64,000 bases of DNA, taken from NCBI GenBank assembly GCA_965226245.1, contig CBDDCL010000015.1, positions 5,952,001 through 6,016,000 of the forward strand, given 5' to 3'. The notes under the pieces were generated by a model. The model was not told the DNA's origin. It was given only the letters and a program-made list of their open reading frames with translations, and did no database searches. How positions within the stretch are numbered: the stretch's first letter is position 1; each line of letters begins with the position of its first letter. This stretch comes from CBDCYS01 sp965226245. GTDB taxonomy: Bacteria > Acidobacteriota > Terriglobia > Bryobacterales > UBA6623. Shown in pieces: positions 44,103 to 52,081 of the stretch. Position numbers and translations under genes: made by a program.

Positions 44103-44253
44103 CGGCGTCCATGAGTCCCGCCACGGGGATGCCGTCCCGTTCCAGGATGAAGTACTCCTTGTTGACGTGGACTCGTTTAATGACCGCGCCGAGGTTGTGG
44201 CGGGCTTTGGTGAGAGCAATACGATGGACCGTAGCTGCGCTTTTGCTTTTCAA
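44071..44253 (-). pseudogene. Phd/YefM-type antitoxin fragment
   Basis: On the minus strand from TTG 44253: VHRIALTKARHNLGAVIKRV, then VNKEYFILERDGIPVAGLMD, the typical Phd/YefM fold (DNA-binding N-terminal half). After DADA (about 44103) the translation is that of the neighbouring gene's reverse strand, so the toxin-binding C-terminus is lost. No toxin gene adjoins it. Confidence 0.65.
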
Positions 44254-44307
44254 GGAAGACCTTCCTTAAGATTGATTAACGTTGACCACTGTCAGTGTAG
44301 CAACTGA

Positions 44308-44578
44308 GCCGCTACCTGAACGCCGTCCGCTGGCGTTCGGGCCGCCTCTTGGTAGCCCCTCGGACGTTGCGGCAGTGTGGCGTACCAAGCCCGGCGTGTC
44401 GTGGATTCCACACCGTGCCGTGTTCGGCCCCAAAGGCCCCGTTATTCCCGCGGACCTGGAGCCCAACCGAAACACCGCCGCTCCTCCATTTCGCCTATCG
44501 CATGCGGCTGTTGCGCCCGTCAGAATCCCATCCACTTGCAACGCCCGCGGCCCCTCCCGCGTAGATATCATTAGTACG
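44308..44578. other. Gap before the LolA-like gene
   Basis: 271 bp. The downstream gene's frame is open through it from 44282, but this part has no signal peptide or family features, so it is taken as non-coding leader. Confidence 0.35.
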
Positions 44579-45418
44579 ATGAAACTCCTGCTGTGCCTTC
44601 TGGCGCTCTCGATCGTGCCCCTTGCCGCCGCCGAATCGGCCACGAAGAACGAAGCCCCGCCGCTGACTCCGGAACAGATCGTCTCCCGCGCCATCAAGCA
44701 TGCCGACTACTTGCGGGAACAAAACCTCGAGCAGAAGTTCACTTTCATGGAACTCGCCATCCGGGAGGAACTCACGAAGGACGGCGGCATCAAGACGCGT
44801 GACGTGCGCCGCTCCAAGATGTATCCGGTGGAAGGCGTTCTCCACGGCCGCGTGATCGAGCGTAACGGTCATCCTCTCTCGGCGGAAGAACAGCAGGCGG
44901 AAGACCGCAGAGAGCAAGACTTGCGGCGGCGCATTGCCAGCGGTGAAATAGAAGAAAAGAAGGACCAGAATCGCATCCAATTCGGCCAGGAGCTTGTGGG
45001 GCGCTATCGGGTCGCGCTAGCCGAGAAGAAAATCATCGATGGCCGCTCGACGCATGTCATCACCTTCGAGCCCAAGAGCGGCCGGCTGCCGATCCGAAAG
45101 CGCATCGACTACGCGCTCAACAAGTCGGGGGGGAAGATTTTCATTGACGCCGAGACCTTCGAAGTCGCCCGCGTCGAGTTTTGGCTGATCGAGCCGGTCA
45201 GTCTGTGGTGGGGACTGCTGGGCAAACTTCGCCGGGCAGAGGGCAGCATCGAAAGAAAGCCCTTGGAGGACGGCTACTGGGCCCCCACCGAATTCAACAT
45301 GTACCTGAACATGCGGATCCTTTTCAGCAACAAGCACTACCGCAGACAGTCGCAATGGTCGGATCACCGTCTCTGGACCGAACCAGCGGAAGAGGCCGCG
45401 ACCGGGGACTCGAACTAG
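44579..45418 (+). CDS. Secreted protein, LolA/outer-membrane-lipoprotein-sorting-like
   Basis: 279 residues from ATG 44579, chosen because a clean signal peptide (MKLLLCLLALSIVPLAAAES) starts there. The mature part has a helical segment (LTPEQIVSRAIKHADYLRE) and then a beta-rich region, GRYRVALAEKKIIDGRSTHV, ITFEPKSGRLPIRKRIDYAL, GKIFIDAETFEVARVEFWL, which follows the pattern of LolA/RseB-fold proteins of the sorting-protein group (COG2834-like). Probably periplasmic and lipid-binding; this is inference from pattern only. It stands alone amid gene fragments. Confidence 0.6.
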   Translation: MKLLLCLLALSIVPLAAAESATKNEAPPLTPEQIVSRAIKHADYLREQNLEQKFTFMELAIREELTKDGGIKTRDVRRSKMYPVEGVLHGRVIERNGHPLSAEEQQAEDRREQDLRRRIASGEIEEKKDQNRIQFGQELVGRYRVALAEKKIIDGRSTHVITFEPKSGRLPIRKRIDYALNKSGGKIFIDAETFEVARVEFWLIEPVSLWWGLLGKLRRAEGSIERKPLEDGYWAPTEFNMYLNMRILFSNKHYRRQSQWSDHRLWTEPAEEAATGDSN

Positions 45419-45436
45419 AAGCAATCTCATCAACCC

Positions 45437-45707
45437 CAGCAGCAGCCCGATGGAGCATCCCTACAAATGGGGGTAAGGCACGCACGGTGGAGTTGACGGT
45501 CCAAGGGGACGGGCCGCGCGAATTGAACATCCACCCGGACGGTAAGCGCATCGTATTCTCCACCGTTGAACGGAAGACCGAGTATTGGGTGATGGAGAAT
45601 TTCCTGCCGCACGATTGAACAAGAGGGGAAATCCATGCGACGGGCGGCAAGGTTTTGCACCCGACGGCCGCCATGTCGCGTATACGTCGGACGAGACGGG
45701 CCTAATG
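45437..45707 (+). pseudogene. Fragments of a PD40/WD40-like beta-propeller gene
   Basis: 45437-45618 reads RWSIPTNGGKARTVELTVQG, then LNIHPDGKRIVFSTVERKTE and YWVMENFLP plus stop, the usual C-terminal end of PD40 proteins often fused to Ser/Thr kinases in Acidobacteriota. 45648-45707 reads QGFAPDGRHVAYTSDETG, an internal PD40 blade, but it lies after the C-terminal end, so the order is scrambled. Both are dead remnants. Confidence 0.65.
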
Positions 45708-45750
45708 TGTTATCGGCAGCAATCCTGCGGTAGGGTCCTACCCTCGTTGT
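45708..45750. other. Gap left of the direct repeat
   Basis: TGCGGTAGGGTCCTACCCTC is a small palindrome. No gene. Confidence 0.3.
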
Positions 45751-45963
45751 GGCCTCCGCAATCAGGCCTTGGACGTGGCATGAGCCGACAGGGGTGCCAT
45801 TATTGCCGCTCGCCGCACGGCGGAAGAGGTCCTAGTCGGTGCGGCAGCACGGCAAATACGGTCAAGACCGCGATGTCCGAAGATGTCACTTGTCAACGCA
45901 ACGGTTTTGGGCTATCGATATGAGTACACACGCTGTCGAGAAACTGCTGGGCGGAGGATCGCG
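45751..45963 (+). repeat. Long direct repeat R1, copy 1 (213 bp)
   Basis: Closely similar to 46191-46405, offset 440-442 bp, beginning GGCCTCCGCAATCAGGC and ending GGCGGAGGATCGCG. The least conserved part is around 45800-45820. TTGTCA, 17 bp, TATCGA (about 45892-45920) could act as a promoter in both copies. Confidence 0.85.
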
Positions 45964-46190
45964 CCCGATGTTGTCAAGGTTCCTCGCAAGAACCACACGC
46001 AATTCACACACTTCCCTTAATCGCCGCCGACATTTCTCGCCTACGCTGTTCACTGTGTGGTGTTCACTCCCATCGGAGGGAAAAACGTTCCTTTCGATGG
46101 CGTTCATCTCGCCGATTCGGATCAATTGACCATGCAGGATCGTCGAAAGCTTACCTTGATCTTTGCGCTGGCAACGGTCGCAAGCCTTGA

Positions 46191-46405
46191 GGCCTCCGCA
46201 ATCAGGCATTGGACGTGGCATGAGCCGACAGGGGGCGCCATCACCGGTCTTGCCGCTTGCCGCGGAAGAGGTCCTAGTCGGTGCGGCAGCACGGCAAATA
46301 CGGTCAAGACCGAGATGTCCGAAGATGTCACTTGTCAACGCAACGGTTTTGGGCTATCGATATGAGTACACACGCTGTCGAGAAGCTGCTGTGCGGAGGA
46401 TCGCG
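46191..46405 (+). repeat. Long direct repeat R1, copy 2 (215 bp)
   Basis: See copy 1. This copy ends 53 bp before the start of the beta-propeller gene, so the TTGTCA-N17-TATCGA within it could drive that gene. The 227 bp between the copies (45964-46190) shows no recognised gene, so a duplicated block of about 440 bp with loss of its distal part is likely. Confidence 0.85.
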
Positions 46406-46457
46406 AGCCGGAACGACGACCGCCCCAAGAACCATAAGTCGCTCGTAGGAGGTCCCA

Positions 46458-48323
46458 ATGTTTCCGAGATTTGCAGCAGCACTTTCGGTGTCATTTGCCT
46501 TGCTGGCCCCGTGTTTGAAAGCATCCGAGTGGTCCCGCTTCCGGGGCCCCAACGGCTCCGGCGTGGCCGATACCGCCGGACTGCCAGTCGCTTTTGGCGA
46601 CGGTCTCAACATGGCTTGGAAGGTTCCCGCAGCACCGGGGAAATCGTCGCCGGTCCTCACCAAGGACCGCATCTTCCTCACTGCCCACCAGGACGATAAC
46701 CGTCTCGTGCTGGCGTTTGACCGCGAGACCGGCAAGCCTCTCTGGCGGCGCTCCATCGAGAAAGACCGCGGCGAGGCGCGCAACGATTTGAATGACCCCG
46801 CCGCGCCCAGCCCGGTCAGCGACCGCGAAAACGTCTACGCCTTCTTCTCCGAGGTTGGTTTGGTTTCCTACGGCCCCGACGGCAATCGGCGCTGGCTGGT
46901 CCCGCTCGGGCCGTTTGACACCGAACACGGCATGTCCACCTCGCCGCTCTATGTAGACGGCAAGATTGTGCTGATGGTGGATCAAATCGGCGATTCCTAC
47001 TTGGTTGCCTTCAATGCCGCGGACGGCAGCGTGGCGTGGAAAGTGGAGAAACCCAGCGTCCTCGGCGGCTATGCAACCCCGGTGTTGTATCGGCCGGACG
47101 ACGGCCCGACGCAAATCGTCGGAATATCCCCTGTCGAGGCTGCCGCCTATTCAGCCGAGACAGGGAAGCGGCTCTGGTGGGTGAACGGGCTGGCTTATCA
47201 ATCCAGGTCGTCCCCGGTTGTCGGCGACGGAATGTTTTTTGCGAACAGCAGCGGTCTCGGCCCGGGGCCGGGTGCACCTTTCGAAAGGATGCTCCAGTGG
47301 GCCGACAAGGACAAGGACGGTAAGATCAGCCTTTCGGACCTGAACGAGAATTCGAGCAACCGTTTCATGTCGGCCATGTTGCGCCGATGGGCGGGCGATG
47401 ACGGCGCCCTCGATGCCGAAGAATACGGGCGGGCCAACAAGGCGGTCCGCGGCGACCTGACTTTTCTGGCGATCGGCCTGGGCGGAAGCGGCGATATCAC
47501 GGAAACGCACGTTCGGTGGCGACTTCGGAAGGGGCTTCCGCAGGTCTCCACGCCGTTGCTCTACGATCGGATCCTCTATCTGATCAAGAATGGAGGTATT
47601 GTCACCGCTCTCGACGCGCAGAGCGGGAAGATTCTCAAACAAGGGCGCATTCGCGAAGCGATCGACAAGTACTACTCATCGCCCGTTGCCTCGGACGGCA
47701 AGATCTACATAGCCAGTGAGACCGGGAAGGTTGCCGTTCTCAAGGCCGCCGGGGAATGGGACGTGCTGAGGGTGAACGACCTCGGAGAGGATATTTACGC
47801 CACGCCGGCACTGGCCGGAGGGCGCATCTATCTGCGTACCGCTGAACACCTCTACTGCTTCGAGCGGCATGAGTTGATTACTTCGGTCGGCGAGGGCGAC
47901 GTTGCGAGTGTTCGTGACGTCCTTGCCGGCGGAGGCGTTGCCCAAAAGACAATAGACTTGGCCCTGGCGAAAGCAACCGAGGCCGGGCAAGTTGAGATCT
48001 CCAAGCTCCTTCGTGACGCGGGCGTGTCCCCGATTTCTGAATCGAAAGACGCCGTCCTTTCCGCCGAAAGGCTCGAGGCTTACGCCGGGGAATTCAAAAA
48101 CGAACGAGGTTGGAAGCAGAAGGTCGTCTTCGAGGACGGCATTCTTCTTTACAGCATGTGGGGTGGGGAATCGAGACTCCATCCGGAGAGCCCGACCGTC
48201 TTCCGTATCCGCGAGAAAACGGCCATTGTGTTGACGTTTGACTTAGAGGAAGACCGAGTTGTCGGCTTCACGGTGAATCATCCTGATTGGCCGCCGGCAA
48301 CGTTCAAAAGAGTTGAGGAATAG
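46458..48323 (+). CDS. Secreted PQQ-type beta-propeller protein with EF-hand-like loops
   Basis: 621 residues. Signal peptide MFPRFAAALSVSFALLAPCLKA. Propeller blades (residues ~25-470) recur with patterns such as ASEWSRFRGPNGSGVADTAG, RLVLAFDRETGKPLWRRSIE, SYLVAFNAADGSVAWKVEKP and YSAETGKRLWWVNGL, as in BamB-like PQQ proteins; PQQ itself need not be bound. Between blades, at 47304-47339, DKDKDGKISLSD is a full EF-hand calcium loop, followed by a weaker one (DDGALDAEEY). The last ~80 residues (LEAYAGEFKNERGWKQKVVF ... FTVNHPDW) resemble the small domain often found after beta-lactamase-like proteins (DUF3471 type). Periplasmic; role unknown. Confidence 0.82.
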   Translation: MFPRFAAALSVSFALLAPCLKASEWSRFRGPNGSGVADTAGLPVAFGDGLNMAWKVPAAPGKSSPVLTKDRIFLTAHQDDNRLVLAFDRETGKPLWRRSIEKDRGEARNDLNDPAAPSPVSDRENVYAFFSEVGLVSYGPDGNRRWLVPLGPFDTEHGMSTSPLYVDGKIVLMVDQIGDSYLVAFNAADGSVAWKVEKPSVLGGYATPVLYRPDDGPTQIVGISPVEAAAYSAETGKRLWWVNGLAYQSRSSPVVGDGMFFANSSGLGPGPGAPFERMLQWADKDKDGKISLSDLNENSSNRFMSAMLRRWAGDDGALDAEEYGRANKAVRGDLTFLAIGLGGSGDITETHVRWRLRKGLPQVSTPLLYDRILYLIKNGGIVTALDAQSGKILKQGRIREAIDKYYSSPVASDGKIYIASETGKVAVLKAAGEWDVLRVNDLGEDIYATPALAGGRIYLRTAEHLYCFERHELITSVGEGDVASVRDVLAGGGVAQKTIDLALAKATEAGQVEISKLLRDAGVSPISESKDAVLSAERLEAYAGEFKNERGWKQKVVFEDGILLYSMWGGESRLHPESPTVFRIREKTAIVLTFDLEEDRVVGFTVNHPDWPPATFKRVEE

Positions 48324-48387
48324 AAGATTCCCGAAGAACCGCGCCGAAGTCGGGTGACGTGGTAGGCATCCGGGAAAAGGAGGCCGT

Positions 48388-49559
48388 ATGGCTTTCACGC
48401 GTTACCACTCCTCACAACATTTGGCGAAGGTTTCGAAGCGGCGGGTTCGCTCCGCCGTACTCGGCGCAACGCCCCTTTTCACAAAGATTCGTACTCTTGC
48501 CGCTGTTGCTTGCATTGCCCTTCTGAGCGGCTGCGGCAGCGGACCGTCCGAAGGCGTTATCCGTCTGATCGACCATTTTGAGCAAGACATGGTCCGCGAC
48601 GCACCGACGAAGATCGCGCCGGCGGAAACGGTCAGCTCGTGGAAATTTGGCGAAATCGAGGAAGGTTCGCCGGCCATGCTCGGCTGGAAAGCCGGAGTCG
48701 GCGTCAGTGGCCTCGAAGTCAGCAAAGGGCGTCTTCGTGGGCATTCCACGACCGATTCCCCAATCATCTATGTCGAAATCGAGGATCCTGTCGACACGAC
48801 CGACCTTTTGCACGCGGTTGAAGTGCGGCGATCGCACATGTACGGATTCGGCATGCCGATTCTGGACGACGAAGGCGAAGTGCTGCCGTACCTATTCGAG
48901 GCTCGCGACCGCGGCGTGAAGTTCGACGTCGGGCACGGAAGAGGTAGCTTTCTTTGGGGGCAAGTCGTTCCCGCGATCCGCCAGGGCTGGATGCCCGATT
49001 CGATCTCGACCGACCTTCACACGCGCAGCATGAACCGGGGGATGAAGGACATGCTGAACGTGATGTCAAAGTTCCTCAACCAGGGGGTTTCGCTCCGCGA
49101 CGTGATCCAGATGTCGACGCTCAACCCAGCGGCTCAGATCAAGCGTGACGACCTCGGTCATCTTGGCGTCGGCGCCGGCGCGGATGTCGCGGTCATCCGC
49201 GTTGAGCATGGACGTTTCGGGTTCCTCGATGTGCGCAACAAACGGGTTATCCTAAAAACGGCAGTTGGTCGTCTTCGAACCGCCCCAACCTTGTGACGAG
49301 ACGTCAGTTGGACCCGAGTGTCATCGGGGACCGGCGGGTGAAGATTGCAACTGCTCCGGATGAAGATTGCAACTGCTCCGCAGTTGCAATATCAGCAGAT
49401 AAGATACGTTCTTTCAATATGTTACAACGAATGCTAGAACGTCCAACTGCCGTTTTTAGGGTTATCGGAGCGATGCGGCTCGTGTGCGAGCTGACGATAC
49501 GGGACGGGGTCGTGGTCTGGGATCTTAATGGGCTGGCGGGCGAGGACTCACCTTCCCCA
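48388..49559 (+). pseudogene. Chimeric lipoprotein-amidohydrolase gene interrupted by a MITE
   Basis: Residues ~1-147 carry an N-terminal region with a lipobox (AVACIALLSGCGSG) and GWKAGVGVSGLEVSKGRLRG...VEVR, like the extra N-terminal domain of acidobacterial sulfatase-like lipoproteins. At about 48828 it switches in frame to SHMYGFGMPILDDEGEVLPY, FDVGHGRGSFLWG and SISTDLHTRSMNRGMKDMLN, the C-terminal half of the amidohydrolase/deacetylase family seen intact at 24055-25353. The HxH and Lys ligands are missing. After NKRVI a 210-bp MITE enters; the current frame stops at 49296. Removing MITE plus one GTTAT restores VIGAMRLVCELTIRDGVVVW and DLNGL to TGA 49559. A deletion fusion, then an insertion. 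Confidence 0.8.
49251..49460. mobile_element. 210-bp MITE with IS1380-like termini
   Basis: Perfect 18-bp inverted ends CCTAAAAACGGCAGTTGG, matching the ends of the IS1380-like element at 25598-27231. Exact 5-bp target duplication GTTAT at 49246-49250 and 49461-49465. No coding capacity. Inside, TGAAGATTGCAACTGCTCCG is repeated at 49339 and 49361, and ATTGCAACTG-CTCCG-CAGTTGCAAT forms a hairpin (49366-49390). CAACTGCTCCGCAGTTG is shared with the IS at the same distance (119 bp) from the left end. It could be moved by that transposase. Confidence 0.88.
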
Positions 49560-49628
49560 TGAAACACGTATCGAAAACCGGCTGGGGTCCAAGGACTGCC
49601 GACTGGAGCTGGGGTTCCAGCACCGTCG

Positions 49629-49650
49629 GCCGCACCCTCGCGGGTGCGGC
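49629..49650. terminator. GC-rich hairpin between convergent genes
   Basis: GCCGCACCCTCGCGGGTGCGGC is a perfect 9-bp stem with a 4-base loop, followed by TCTGTTTC. It lies between the chimeric gene and queA, which converge, and belongs to repeat family H. A bidirectional terminator is plausible. Confidence 0.5.
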
Positions 49651-49722
49651 TCTGTTTCATCCGGAAAGGTGGCGGCCCGCCCACTCATAGCGGTGCTTCA
49701 GCCACCGCGATTGAATTGAAGA

Positions 49723-50781
49723 CTAAACCACCAGCATGCAGTCCCCATAAGAATAGAAGCGGTATTCCTCGCGAACCGCGTGCGCGTAAGCGTCGAGAAT
49801 CAGCTCCCGCCCGGCAAATGCGCAAACCAGCATCAGCAGCGTCGAGCGGGGCAGGTGGAAATTCGTCAGCAAGGCGTCCACGGCCTGAAACTCGAACCCA
49901 GGGAGAATGAACAGGTTCGTCTCGCCCGCGCCCGCTTCGAATCTTCCTGAAGCAGAGCTGCGTCTGGCCTGCTCCAGGACACGGACCGTCGTGGTTCCGA
50001 CCGCCACGGTGCGCCCAGCGGTGTTGAGCTGCGCGGCGGCTGCGGCGCTGATTTCGTAAGACTCCGCGTGCATGCGATGGTCTTCGGCTTGCTCCACGCG
50101 TACCGGCTGAAACGTGCCGAGGCCCACGTGCAGGGTGAGCTCGACCTTCTGAACCTGGCGCTGCTCGAGTTGCGACAGAACCTCGCCGCTAAAATGCAGG
50201 CCCGCCGTGGGCGCGGCCACCGACCCGCTCCGTGTGGCATAAACCGTTTGGTAGCGCTCGCGATCGGCCAAATCATCGGAACGCTTGATGTAGGGGGGCA
50301 GCGGCATGTGCCCGGTCGCATCGAGCCAGCCGGGAAAGTCTTCCCCAGGCGCCGAGAACTCGACGACGCGCAGGCCGAACTCTCCGCGCGAGACGATCCT
50401 GGCCGTGACACCCCCGGGGAAATGAATGACTTCGCCGACCCTCATCTTGCGGCCGGGACGAACCAGGGCCTGCCAGCGTACCGGGTCCCGGCTGACCTCC
50501 TTGAGCAGCATCAGCTCGACCAGGCCGCTGGTGTCTTTCTTGGAAGTGGTCGCGTGGACTCCCTCGCGGCGGCCGAACACCCTTGCGGGCAGGACGCGTG
50601 AGTTGTTGACGACGAGGCGGTCTCCTGTATGAAGATAGCCGGGGAAGTCTCGAAAGCCGCGGTCTTGCCACGTTCCGCCAGCGCGGTCGATGACCAGCAT
50701 GCGGCTGGCGGAGCGGTCGGCGAGAGGGGTTTGGGCGATGCGTTGTGCGGGAAGATCGTAGTCGAAGTCCGAAACCAGCAC
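49723..50781 (-). CDS. queA: S-adenosylmethionine:tRNA ribosyltransferase-isomerase
   Basis: 352 residues from GTG 50781 (VLVSDFDYDLPAQRIAQTPL), the normal length; the frame is open further up but that part has no family features. Landmarks: DRLVVNNSRVLPARVFG, LLKEVSRDPVRWQALVRPGR, the family block HMPLPPYIKRSDDLADRERYQTVYA, SVAAPTAGLHFS, HVGLGTFQPV and TNFHLPRSTLLMLVCAFAG. The enzyme transfers and isomerises the ribosyl part of SAM onto 7-aminomethyl-7-deazaguanine in tRNA, giving epoxyqueuosine. The UbiA-type gene lies 121 bp upstream on the same strand. No tgt adjacent. Confidence 0.95.
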   Translation of the reverse strand: MLVSDFDYDLPAQRIAQTPLADRSASRMLVIDRAGGTWQDRGFRDFPGYLHTGDRLVVNNSRVLPARVFGRREGVHATTSKKDTSGLVELMLLKEVSRDPVRWQALVRPGRKMRVGEVIHFPGGVTARIVSRGEFGLRVVEFSAPGEDFPGWLDATGHMPLPPYIKRSDDLADRERYQTVYATRSGSVAAPTAGLHFSGEVLSQLEQRQVQKVELTLHVGLGTFQPVRVEQAEDHRMHAESYEISAAAAAQLNTAGRTVAVGTTTVRVLEQARRSSASGRFEAGAGETNLFILPGFEFQAVDALLTNFHLPRSTLLMLVCAFAGRELILDAYAHAVREEYRFYSYGDCMLVV

Positions 50782-50902
50782 GAGTTTATTGTAGGGAGTC
50801 AGAAAACCAGGTTTGTCTATATGTGGGACCGAAGATTTTCTATGGGACAGACTCCTAGGAACGGGGCTGGTCCGCTTCTGGTTCGACTTGCTTGCGAACC
50901 GC

Positions 50903-51799
50903 TCAGGTCGCCGCGCCGCCTGGAGTAAGGAGAAGTATATCCGCGGCCCAGAACAGGAAGAACAGGATGCTGACGAAACCATTCATAGTGAAGAACGCCG
51001 CGTTGACGCGCGACAGGTCTTGGGGCTTCACCAGGCTGTGCTCGTAGGCGAGAAGCACGGCGACAACTCCGATTCCGGCCAGGCTCAGATGACCCAGATG
51101 CAGCAATTGCGATAGCCAAATGAGCACCGCAATCATGCCGATGTGGAGCAGCCGTGCGACCATCAGCGCAGCGCGGATACCGATCGCCCCGGGAATGCTG
51201 AACAGCCCTTCCTGACGATCGAACTCCTGGTCCTGGCAGGAGTAGATGATGTCAAATCCGGCTGTCCACAACATGACGCCTGCTGTCAGCAGCAAGATCG
51301 GCCAGTCCAAATTTCCGCGGATGGCGATCCAGGCGGCCGCCGGAGCGATTCCGAGTGAAAAGCCCAATACGAGGTGGGAGAGCGCGGTAAATCTCTTGGT
51401 GTAGGAGTATCCGAAGACGATGAGGAGCGCGGCAGGCGCCAGCTTGAGACACAGTGGGTTCAGCATGTAAGCGGCGGCGAAAAGTACGGCCGACCAAAAG
51501 ACGATGAATCCCCAGGTGAAACCCTTCGACACCAGGCCCGCGGGAATGGCGCGCACTTTTGTTCTCGGATTGCGGGCGTCGATCTCCGCGTCAGCTACTC
51601 GATTAAAGGCCATCGCCGCCGAGCGGGCGGCAACCATGGCGACAACAATCCAGCCGATTTTTCCCCACAGCGCGCGCAACTCGAATCCACTGTCTCGCAC
51701 GGCCAGCAAGGCCCCCGTCAAAGCAAAAGGCAGAGCGAACACCGAATGCTCGAATTTGATCATCTCGAGCACGGCGCGAATTTTTGCGGGAAAGGTCAT
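50903..51799 (-). CDS. UbiA-family prenyltransferase (MqnP/4-hydroxybenzoate polyprenyltransferase-like)
   Basis: 298 residues from ATG 51799 (MTFPAKIRAVLEMIKFEHSVFALP), with about eight membrane helices. AMAFNRVADAEIDARNPRT is the first Asp-rich NRxxDxxxD motif that binds prenyl diphosphate through magnesium; the second, DIIYSCQDQEFDRQEGLFS, is also present. IKFEHSVFALPFALTGALLA is typical of the group annotated as MqnP, the prenyltransferase of the futalosine menaquinone route, though UbiA-type annotation is common too. Likely inner-membrane step in quinone synthesis; no mqn gene nearby. Confidence 0.87.
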   Translation of the reverse strand: MTFPAKIRAVLEMIKFEHSVFALPFALTGALLAVRDSGFELRALWGKIGWIVVAMVAARSAAMAFNRVADAEIDARNPRTKVRAIPAGLVSKGFTWGFIVFWSAVLFAAAYMLNPLCLKLAPAALLIVFGYSYTKRFTALSHLVLGFSLGIAPAAAWIAIRGNLDWPILLLTAGVMLWTAGFDIIYSCQDQEFDRQEGLFSIPGAIGIRAALMVARLLHIGMIAVLIWLSQLLHLGHLSLAGIGVVAVLLAYEHSLVKPQDLSRVNAAFFTMNGFVSILFFLFWAADILLLTPGGAAT

Positions 51800-51850
51800 C
51801 GCGGCTATTGCCTGTCTTTGCGAAAAATGATGGAGCGCGCACCCAGCTAG

Positions 51851-52046
51851 CCACAATACTGTTCAGTTAGCAGTTCCGCGCGGAGGGTTTTGGTTCCATG
51901 GCACGTGCTCTTGTATCGGGCAGCAACGAACGAACGCCTCACGAACGCCTCTCAGAGCTTTGCTGCAGAGCTTTGCTGCAGAGGCGTAAGCATGCGGTTG
52001 TTCTCCTGCGCCCCGTCCGCGGACTTCCGTCCGCGGCTCTGTCCGG
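51851..52046 (-). repeat. Dispersed repeat F, inverted partner of 58990-59160
   Basis: Plus-strand CCAATACTGTTCAGTTAGCA-like sequence (51853-51874), CACGTGCTCTTGT (51902), GAACGCC..., GAGGCGTAAGCATGCGG and CTCCTGCGCCCC appear in the same order, on the opposite strand, at 59160 down to about 59025. A 16-bp piece (GAGCTTTGCTGCA) is tandemly doubled at 51955-51980. CGTCCGCGGACTTCCGTCCG follows as a hairpin. The gap between the prenyltransferase and ST7-like genes is filled by it. Confidence 0.7.
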
Positions 52047-52081
52047 CCGCCTGAAATTTCCTGCCACAATCGGAAAGCAAG

